Assembly: GCA_041398745.1 (NCBI GenBank)
Contig: JAWKUB010000006.1
Location: 496,001-560,000, forward strand
Direction of reading: 5' to 3'
From: JACKHO01 sp041398745
GTDB taxonomy: Bacteria; Planctomycetota; Planctomycetia; Planctomycetales; Planctomycetaceae
DNA: 64,000 nt
Shown here: in pieces, positions 45,372 through 52,799 of the stretch
How positions within the stretch are numbered: position 1 is the first letter of the stretch
Layout: each line of letters begins with the position of its first letter
The notes under the pieces: model-generated
Told to the model about the DNA's origin: nothing
The model's database searches: none
What the model saw: the letters and a program-made list of their open reading frames with translations, nothing else
Position numbers and translations under genes: made by a program

Positions 45372-48300
45372 CTATCCCTCGTGGCCGCCGGGAGGTGCTG
45401 GTGTTTTCAAGGTTGAAAGAAACTCGACAAGATCACGGATGTCGGACTTCGAAAGCTGTTTGACGAGATCGACGGGCATGCCTGATTTGCCTTTTGCCGT
45501 CTCTTCGACTTGATCTTTTGGGATGACAATGGTCTCACCAGTCGGAGTGACAATTCGAAATTCCGTCTCAGATTCGCTCCGTACAATCCCGGCTAGAACG
45601 CGTCCGTCTTCCATTGCAAACGTGATGGTTTCAAACCCCTTCGCGATTTTCGCGTTGGGATCGACAATCGATTCCAACAAATGCTCGCGGGGATTCTCTT
45701 TAGAGACGCCCGACAAATCGGGGCCAACCTCACCACCACTTCCGTTCACCTTATGACAGCGGCGACAGGACGCGGCCGCGTTACCGAAGAAGATTTCCCG
45801 GCCACGCGCGGCGTCACCGCCGGCCAGACATGCAAAGTAAGACGTGAGCGGCTTCTCGGGATCTTGTCGTCCCTTGAGCAGTTCCAGCGCTGCGGTGAGT
45901 TTGTCCGTTCCGCGCTCTTGCGCAGCCACTTCCAAATCGAGACCGATTTCAGGAATGGCTTCACCTGCCAGATACGTGTGAAATGATTTCAGCAGAACTT
46001 CGTCAGCTTCAGGCCGAGCGAGGCGAGCCAACACGGCAATGGCTGCCTGCTGTTCACGTGGTGTCGAATTCGACTTGAGGGCTTTCTCAAGTTCGCGGAT
46101 TGCAGCCACAGGATTAATGTCGGCCAGCAGTCCGCGAGCCGTCGATCGCACTTCCGGGGACGCGTCTTTGAGAGACGCTTGTACCAACATCGGAAGTTGT
46201 TTGTCCTTGAGAGTTCCGAGAGCGGAAAGTGCTTCAACACGCACACTCGCGGGGAGTTCTTTATCGTTGAACAACCGAACCAGTTCAGGACCAATGTCAC
46301 GAATGCCATACCTTGCGGCCAGCTTAATTGCCGACTCTCGCAGCTTGTCACTTCCCGACAGCATGGCTCCCAGTGAATGCTGAACCGCCGCACGCCCTTC
46401 GTCCAGCGATCGATTCCCGATGGGGTGAAACTCGTTGGTTACCCGGTCGAGTCGCGGCGGGGCATCCCAGGTGAGCAGTTCTTGAATTGCTTCGATTCGC
46501 AAATGCTCGGCGAGTTCGGAATTCGCAGCCATCCGGGCAATACGGGCAGCATTCTCTTCGCCGCCAATTTGGTTGGCTGCATTCATGACGCGACGCTGCA
46601 GAATGTCCGACATGCCTGGCAAATCTGAGAGAGCAGCCAACTGAGGCAGAGCCTCGTCGAGGTGGTCATCGTGAATCGCGCGAGCGGCTTCTTCGACAAT
46701 TTGGTTGACGCCGTCATTGAGGAACTGGGCCACGCGTGCGTCCTGCTGACGTCGCAATGCGAGTACCAAACCGAGCCTTACGGCGTTCGAAGGATGTGAA
46801 GCATTTTTGAGGAGCGTGTCTCCGTCGGCACAACTGACAAGTCCCATTACAGCAGCGTGTCGCACAACGGGGTCTTTGTCTGCGTTCTGCTCCAGCAGTC
46901 CAATAAGTGCGGGAACCGCCTTTGGAGAGGGGATACGGCTGAGGGCAATTCCCGCAGCGTATTGTTCGCGGGGTGTTCCTGTTCGCACGAGGTTGATCAG
47001 ACCAGATACGGCTTCGCCCTGGAAATTGCGAAGCCGCGCATCATTGCCGAGGACAACTGCCGCCTGCGTTCGGATTTCAGGGTTCTCATCTGCGAGCAGC
47101 TTCACGACCGAACGCAAATTTCCCAGATGAAACTCGTGAGTAGGCTCTGGCGGATTGTCCAGGCGAAGAGGCGCCTGCCGGAGCAACTGTCCCAGCCCCC
47201 AAATGGCGTGTATACGTGGCAGCAAGTCGGCCTCGGTGCTCTCGGCGATTAAGTTCAGTACTCCCTCAAGTTCTCGGTCAGCGAGAGCAAACTGTGCCCG
47301 TTGCCGTACACGTCGATCAGCATGCCCCAACAGTTCGACCAGTTCGTTCGATGACCGCTGCTTAAATCCCTCCTTGAACAATTTGGCCACGCCTTGAGCA
47401 TCCTTCGACTCCGGCATGGCGAACGAGTAAATCCGACCTTTGCCTGGGCCATTCCAGCCATCGACCCAGTCGGAAATGTACATTTTCCCGTCGTAACCGA
47501 AGTCGACATCCGTTGCCAAAATGGACTGGATGAACCAGTGGCTGTCGGTGATTCCAAACGTCGCCCCCTTCGGATTCATCGCAAACGAGCGAATGCCGCT
47601 GTTCGCCGCGCCGCCACGGAAATCGGCCAGGAAGAAGTGGCCGTTGTAACGTTCTGGCAATCCCACGCCTGGGTAATACACCAGCCCGGAAGGGCCATCG
47701 GCCAAATTAAGAATTGGCGGGATGATGTTCGCCGGCTGAACGCGAGTCGTCTCATCGTTCTCGTGGTAAGGATGCCAAATGTTCTCCCGGTTCCACGGAC
47801 CGCGGTCGTTCAAGTACTGGAAATACATTCGCCAGCCGGTGTCGCCACCTTGCACCACCTGCACCCAGCGGGCCTGATCGCCGCTGTCGGAGTTGTTATC
47901 GCCGGTGAACAAATTCCCAAAATCATCAAACGCCAGTTCCTGTGGATTTCGCAATCCGTAGGCGAAGACTTCCAAGTCGCTACCATCCCGCTCGCAACGG
48001 AAGACAGCACCAGCGTCGGGGCGAACGAGGTGCTTCCCTTCTTTCGTCAGCACGTTGTATCCGCGGTCGCCAATGCTGAAGTAAATGCGACCATCAGGGC
48101 CGAGCACCAGTCCGTGCATGTCGTGACCACGAAACGCCACGCGCACGCCGTAGCCTTGATGAAATGCTTCTCGCCCATCGGCAACGCCATCTCCATTCTG
48201 ATCACGCAAGTGCCACAACTTCGGGATGCACGTGTAGTACACATCTCCGTCAATGGCCAACACGCCAGCCCCGGTACCATCTTCAATGTTATTAAAACCT

Positions 48301-48743
48301 TCAGCGAAGACGGTTGCTTCGTCGGCCTTGCCGTCGCCGTCGGTGTCGGTCAGCAGTCGAATGCGGTCGTCCTCTTTGGCATAGTCGACCACGTTGTCGC
48401 CGAGGAACTTGCGGAACATTTCCACGCGTTCTTCAACCGTCTGCAACGACAAATCGTCCTCCAGCCAGTTCATATGGCCACGATTGTCTTCCACGCCTTT
48501 CTGCTGGCGGAACGTTTCGCAAACGTAAATCCGGCCCTGTTCATCAATGCAGAAAGCCACCGGGTTTGCGAGCAACGGTTCCGCTGCGAACAGCTCGACC
48601 TTCATCCCTTCAGGGATTTTGAAGCCCTGAAGGGCACGCTCACCTTCGTCAGAGGCGGGCTTGATGTCAGGCGTGTAGTCGGCCGCGAAGAGCGATCCGG
48701 AAACGATGGCGCACAGGGCCAAAGAGTGAAACGTGGTTTTCAT
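45372..48743 (-). CDS. PVC-type propeller/HEAT/cytochrome c protein
   Basis: Exported protein of 1123 residues, same architecture as the protein at 36-3179. ATG 48743 is chosen, with GGAGAA nine bases upstream and a signal peptide ending near LFA; the frame is open to 48812. A large propeller-like region (about 35-480) has recurrent calcium-type phrases such as DTDGDGKADEAT. HEAT-like helices fill about 500-900. The C-terminal cytochrome c has CRRCH near residue 993, GGEVGPDL after it and Met in KSGMPVDLV. Likely a periplasmic dehydrogenase or electron-transfer protein acting on carbohydrates; the substrate is unknown. It is downstream of aspS. Confidence 0.9.
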   Translation of the reverse strand: MKTTFHSLALCAIVSGSLFAADYTPDIKPASDEGERALQGFKIPEGMKVELFAAEPLLANPVAFCIDEQGRIYVCETFRQQKGVEDNRGHMNWLEDDLSLQTVEERVEMFRKFLGDNVVDYAKEDDRIRLLTDTDGDGKADEATVFAEGFNNIEDGTGAGVLAIDGDVYYTCIPKLWHLRDQNGDGVADGREAFHQGYGVRVAFRGHDMHGLVLGPDGRIYFSIGDRGYNVLTKEGKHLVRPDAGAVFRCERDGSDLEVFAYGLRNPQELAFDDFGNLFTGDNNSDSGDQARWVQVVQGGDTGWRMYFQYLNDRGPWNRENIWHPYHENDETTRVQPANIIPPILNLADGPSGLVYYPGVGLPERYNGHFFLADFRGGAANSGIRSFAMNPKGATFGITDSHWFIQSILATDVDFGYDGKMYISDWVDGWNGPGKGRIYSFAMPESKDAQGVAKLFKEGFKQRSSNELVELLGHADRRVRQRAQFALADRELEGVLNLIAESTEADLLPRIHAIWGLGQLLRQAPLRLDNPPEPTHEFHLGNLRSVVKLLADENPEIRTQAAVVLGNDARLRNFQGEAVSGLINLVRTGTPREQYAAGIALSRIPSPKAVPALIGLLEQNADKDPVVRHAAVMGLVSCADGDTLLKNASHPSNAVRLGLVLALRRQQDARVAQFLNDGVNQIVEEAARAIHDDHLDEALPQLAALSDLPGMSDILQRRVMNAANQIGGEENAARIARMAANSELAEHLRIEAIQELLTWDAPPRLDRVTNEFHPIGNRSLDEGRAAVQHSLGAMLSGSDKLRESAIKLAARYGIRDIGPELVRLFNDKELPASVRVEALSALGTLKDKQLPMLVQASLKDASPEVRSTARGLLADINPVAAIRELEKALKSNSTPREQQAAIAVLARLARPEADEVLLKSFHTYLAGEAIPEIGLDLEVAAQERGTDKLTAALELLKGRQDPEKPLTSYFACLAGGDAARGREIFFGNAAASCRRCHKVNGSGGEVGPDLSGVSKENPREHLLESIVDPNAKIAKGFETITFAMEDGRVLAGIVRSESETEFRIVTPTGETIVIPKDQVEETAKGKSGMPVDLVKQLSKSDIRDLVEFLSTLKTPAPPGGHEG

Positions 48744-48880
48744 ATCGTAATTCTCCAAGATGCAGACCGAAGTACGTCCGTACTCCTGCCGCATGTTGAG
48801 CGAGGAAGTCACTCACAAATCCGGGGCCTCGTGCGTCCGCATTGAACGGGGGAAATAGAGCCCGCCAGCCGAAACAGCGA

Positions 48881-50656
48881 CTAAGACTGTTCCGGCAGGT
48901 CCAGCTTAATATGCAAATCTCTGAGCTGACGTTTGTCAACCTCAGACGGAGCACCCAGCATGAGGTCGGACGCGCGCTGTGTTTTGGGAAACGCGATGAC
49001 ATCACGAATATTGTCGCCGCCCGTAAACATCATGACCCAGCGGTCGAGACCGAGAGCAATTCCACCGTGTGGCGGTGCCCCATAACGCAAAGCGTTCAGC
49101 AGGAAGCCAAACCGCTCTTCCGCATCTTCCGGTGTGATATTCAGCAAATCGAAAATCTTCTGCTGAGTTGCGGGGTCATGAATCCGGATGCTTCCGCTGG
49201 CAGCTTCGTAACCGTTGCAGACGAGGTCGTACGACTGCGCCCGGATTTTACCGGGATCGGACTCGAAGTACCCAACGTCATCAGGATGCACGGCACAGAA
49301 AGGATGATGTTCGGCGTCGTATCGGTTTTCGTCTTCGTTCCACGTAACGAGGGGGAAGTCGAGCACCCACAGGCAGTTGATTTCGGTGGGATCGTAGAGT
49401 TCCAAATCCTTGCCGAGGAAGTTCCGCAGTGCGGCCAGGGCGGCACACGAGACACTCCAGGTATCGGCCACGAAGACCAGCAAATCGCCATCTTCGCCAC
49501 TCATCCGTTCGATGATGGCCTGCTGCTGTTCGTCGTTGAAGAACTTGGCAATGGATGAGTCGAGTTTGCCGTCGGTGACCTTGAAGTACGCGAGACCTTT
49601 CGCCCCGTACGTGCCGACGAGTCCCTTCAGGTCGTTATCCAGAACGCGGCGGCTGTACTTGTCGGCAGCTCCCTTAATGCAGAGGCCACGTACGAAGTTT
49701 CCATCTGCGACCGTGTTCTTGAACACGCCAAAGTCGGAGTCGGCAACGAGGTCCGAGATATTCGAAATCGGAAGCTCAAACCGCAGGTCCGGTTTGTCGG
49801 TTCCGTACTTCTCCATCACTTCCGCATGCGTGTACCGTGGCAGCGGTGTGGGCAATGGTTTACCACGCACCGATTCGTGCATCGCAGACACCAGTCCGTC
49901 GATAGTCGACAGGATGTCTTCCAATTCGACAAACGCCATTTCCACGTCGATTTGCGTGAACTCCGGCTGACGGTCGGCCCGAAGGTCTTCGTCGCGGAAG
50001 CAGCGGGCAATTTGGTAGTAGCGGTCGTACCCGGCCACCATCAGGATTTGCTTGAACAACTGCGGCGACTGCGGCAGCGCATAGAAGCTTCCTTCATGCA
50101 CCCGGCTCGGCACCAAGTAGTCGCGGGCACCTTCCGGCGTGCTGCGTCCCAGAATGGGTGTTTCGATTTCGAGGAATTCCAGACCGTCGAAGTAATCCCG
50201 AACGGCCTTCGTCAGCTTGTGCCGAATCATCATATTCCGCTGCAGCGGAGGCCGTCGCAAATCGATGAAGCGGTACTGCAGCCGGAGTTCTTCGTTCGGC
50301 AACGTTTCCCCGCGCGGCTCGAAAGGCGGAGTCCGGCTCTTGTTCAGCAGTTGGGCCGAGGCGGCGGCCACTTCGATTTCGCCGGTCGGCAGCTTGGGGT
50401 TGATGTTCCCTTCGCCACGGCTGACCACGGTTCCCGTCACCTGCACAACATCCTCGTAACGCAGACTTTGCGCCAATTCCTGGATTTCGCTGCTGGTGTC
50501 GAGTTTGAATGAGATTTGCGTAATGCCGTACCGGTCGCGGAGGTCGATGAACACCACGCCGCCGTGGTCGCGATACTTGTCGACCCAGCCGGCCAGGGTT
50601 TCGGTTTGACCAACGTGCGAGGCGTTCAATTCGCCACAAGTCTTGGTGCGTAACAC
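48881..50656 (-). CDS. aspS: Aspartate--tRNA ligase
   Basis: Class II synthetase of about 591 residues from GTG 50656, chosen because AGGA lies upstream and the conserved RTKTCGELNASHVGQ opening follows, giving the usual bacterial length. The frame is open to 50851. The OB-fold (LAGWVDKYRDHGGVVFIDLRD), motif 2 (RCFRDEDLRADRQPEFTQID) and motif 3 (GIALGLDRWVMMFTGG) are intact, and the inserted GAD domain typical of bacterial AspRS is present. It charges tRNA-Asp; asnS is encoded elsewhere in the window, so the pathway by mischarged tRNA need not be used. Confidence 0.95.
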   Translation of the reverse strand: MLRTKTCGELNASHVGQTETLAGWVDKYRDHGGVVFIDLRDRYGITQISFKLDTSSEIQELAQSLRYEDVVQVTGTVVSRGEGNINPKLPTGEIEVAAASAQLLNKSRTPPFEPRGETLPNEELRLQYRFIDLRRPPLQRNMMIRHKLTKAVRDYFDGLEFLEIETPILGRSTPEGARDYLVPSRVHEGSFYALPQSPQLFKQILMVAGYDRYYQIARCFRDEDLRADRQPEFTQIDVEMAFVELEDILSTIDGLVSAMHESVRGKPLPTPLPRYTHAEVMEKYGTDKPDLRFELPISNISDLVADSDFGVFKNTVADGNFVRGLCIKGAADKYSRRVLDNDLKGLVGTYGAKGLAYFKVTDGKLDSSIAKFFNDEQQQAIIERMSGEDGDLLVFVADTWSVSCAALAALRNFLGKDLELYDPTEINCLWVLDFPLVTWNEDENRYDAEHHPFCAVHPDDVGYFESDPGKIRAQSYDLVCNGYEAASGSIRIHDPATQQKIFDLLNITPEDAEERFGFLLNALRYGAPPHGGIALGLDRWVMMFTGGDNIRDVIAFPKTQRASDLMLGAPSEVDKRQLRDLHIKLDLPEQS

Positions 50657-51073
50657 CTTCGTATTCCTACTCTTGAGTTTCGCCACCCCCACGTGGGGCA
50701 GCCAGGTGGTAAACGACGCGAACATCACCCGCCGAATCACCAAAGCGACGCAGTTTAAGCCCTCAAGCCTCCCACGGAAAGCCCCGAATGACCGTGGGGG
50801 GAAATCTGAGAATTCGGCCTTGCCGCCCTGCCAACAAGACCGTCCCACCAACGCTCGACCTTAAACCCTCAACCTTCGACGATTCTGAAACGCCGAGACG
50901 GCAGAGATTTTGGGGAGAGCCCTCCTGTTTTCTCCGCGACCTCAGCGCTCTCGGCGTTTCTATTCTTTACTTAATTAGTGCCAGACCCCCCCCTGACAAT
51001 GCCGCTCACAATTGTGTTTTCGCGCAGTGGACCTGAAGATGTTCTTACGTTGCTTTGTTCTCGCACCTTCTGA
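50657..51073. other. Intergenic region with palindrome
   Basis: 417 bases between divergent genes. It holds the palindromic element 50888-50959 and, about 20 bases later, the phrase GTGCCAGACCCC that recurs near repeats in some bacteria. No gene is supported. Confidence 0.5.
50888..50959. repeat. Palindromic repeat element
   Basis: Outer arms AAACGCCGAG (50888-50897) and its exact complement (50950-50959) flank weaker pairing between GGGGAGA-like and TCTCCG-like stretches. Sequences of this kind, with CGCCGAGACG and CTCGGCG, occur as dispersed intergenic palindromes in several bacterial groups. Single copy in the window. Confidence 0.5.
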
Positions 51074-52750
51074 ATGAGCGTGGAAATCATGAGTCTTTTG
51101 AAGAGCACCCTGGCTGCCGTCTTGCTGCTGATTCTAACTGCATCTACATCAGCTCAGGATGTTTTGGACTTTGGGACGGTCACCGAACGACATGAAATGA
51201 TTCCCATGCGAGATGGGATACGCCTCTCGGCCTATTTGTATGTCCCTCAAGGGGACGGACCTTGGCCTGCGATTTTTCAGCAGCGGTATGCCAGTCTGCG
51301 GGGTGCCGGAACGCGACAGAGTGCCGCGAAACTCGCTGAGGCGGGGTTTGTCGTTGCCTTGGTGAACTATCGCGGCACGCATTTGTCTGAAGGGAAGTGG
51401 GTGGGATATCGGGCCATGCAGTGGGGAGAACTACGCGATGGGTACGACGCCTGCGAATGGCTGGCCGAACAACCCTGGTGTACGGGAAAAGTCGGAACCT
51501 TTGGGGGATCGCAAGGAGGTTATGCTCAGAACTATCTGGCGGTGACTCAGCCGCCGCATCTTGTCTGTCAGTACATGACCGACACCGGACTCAGCCTGTT
51601 TCACGAAGGGTATCGCATCGGCGGGACGACTCGTCCAGAGAGGTTTCATTCCCTCGCGAGTGTTTGCCGGAACCCGGACGACAACCGTGACTTACTCGAA
51701 GAGTGGTACCAGCATCCTCACTACGATGAATACTGGCAGGCGGAAGACTGCACGCTGCACTTCGACAAAATGAACGTTCCCTGTTTCACCATTGGAAGCT
51801 GGTACGATTTCATGAACCAAGGCTCCATTGCGAGCTTTCAGGGAAGGCAGGAGCACGGCGGCGAAAACTCCCGTAACCGGCAGCAACTGGTCATCGGCCC
51901 CTGGCGTCACGGCGGAGCCAAAGGGAATCGAGTTGGTGATTTGGTTTACCCGGAGAACGCAGCGTGGCCCATGGCTGATCATATGGTCCGCTGGTTTTCG
52001 CACTATCTCAAAGACGAGGAGAACTACGTCGACCACGAACCCGCCGTGCGCTACTACGTCATGGGCCCGGTCGGCGAAGCGAATGCTCCTGGAAACGTCT
52101 GGCGGGAAGCGGAGAACTTTCCTCCCGAATCAACAGCCACGGCATGGTATCTGCGAGAAAATGCATCGCTGTCGCTCGCCTCACCCACTGCCGAAAACAG
52201 TTCCACCAGTTACAAGAGTGACCCCAGGCACCCCATGGAAATTCCTGGCACTGCATTCCCCGGCGCCGCTGATGCACGTGCCTACGAACAACAGGCAGAA
52301 GTTCGAACCTTCACGACGGAGCCACTGACAAGTCCCGTGGAATGGACGGGCCGTGTTTTCGCCGAACTGGAAGTTTCGTCCACCGCACGCGATACCGATT
52401 TCATTGTACGAATCAGCGACGTCTATCCCGACGGGCGTTCCATTCTCATTGTCGACTATCCCTGGCGGGCCCGTTATCGCGAAGGATTCGACCACGAAGT
52501 GCTCATGACTCCGGGCGAGGTTCACAAACTCAAATTCCCCGTGGGATGGATGAGCCAAATCTTCAACACGGGCCACCGCATTCGCGTCACCATCTCCAGC
52601 ACCGGCGCTCCGCTGTACGAACCCAACCCCCAAACCGGCCGCCCACTCACCATCGAATTCCCCGAAGATGCCATCTCCGCCGTGAACACGGTGCACCACA
52701 GCAAACTTCACGCGTCCAGGATCATTGCCCCGGTATGCGGGAAGGATTGA
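51074..52750 (+). CDS. CocE/NonD-family hydrolase, exported
   Basis: Protein of 558 residues (553 if ATG 51089 is used). A signal peptide ends near TSAQ, so it acts outside the cytoplasm. The alpha/beta hydrolase part has HEMIPMRDGIRLSAYLYVP, NYRGTHLSEG and the nucleophile Ser 146 in GGSQGG, with the His in IGPWRHGG. The C-terminal jelly-roll domain (about 400-550), including DTDFIVRISDVYPDGRS, is the X-Pro dipeptidyl-peptidase C-terminal type. CocE and related enzymes hydrolyse esters or amides, for example acyl glutaryl or beta-lactam-like compounds; the true substrate is not predicted. Confidence 0.9.
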   Translation: MSVEIMSLLKSTLAAVLLLILTASTSAQDVLDFGTVTERHEMIPMRDGIRLSAYLYVPQGDGPWPAIFQQRYASLRGAGTRQSAAKLAEAGFVVALVNYRGTHLSEGKWVGYRAMQWGELRDGYDACEWLAEQPWCTGKVGTFGGSQGGYAQNYLAVTQPPHLVCQYMTDTGLSLFHEGYRIGGTTRPERFHSLASVCRNPDDNRDLLEEWYQHPHYDEYWQAEDCTLHFDKMNVPCFTIGSWYDFMNQGSIASFQGRQEHGGENSRNRQQLVIGPWRHGGAKGNRVGDLVYPENAAWPMADHMVRWFSHYLKDEENYVDHEPAVRYYVMGPVGEANAPGNVWREAENFPPESTATAWYLRENASLSLASPTAENSSTSYKSDPRHPMEIPGTAFPGAADARAYEQQAEVRTFTTEPLTSPVEWTGRVFAELEVSSTARDTDFIVRISDVYPDGRSILIVDYPWRARYREGFDHEVLMTPGEVHKLKFPVGWMSQIFNTGHRIRVTISSTGAPLYEPNPQTGRPLTIEFPEDAISAVNTVHHSKLHASRIIAPVCGKD

Positions 52751-52799
52751 TGAGCGGCAGTTGACATGGACCAAAAATTCAGATGGGGCCCCCACTTCG

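Noticed and set aside
47394..48845. 483-codon plus-strand open frame
   Set aside because: Antisense to the second PVC cytochrome gene; its length comes from the codon bias of the real gene.
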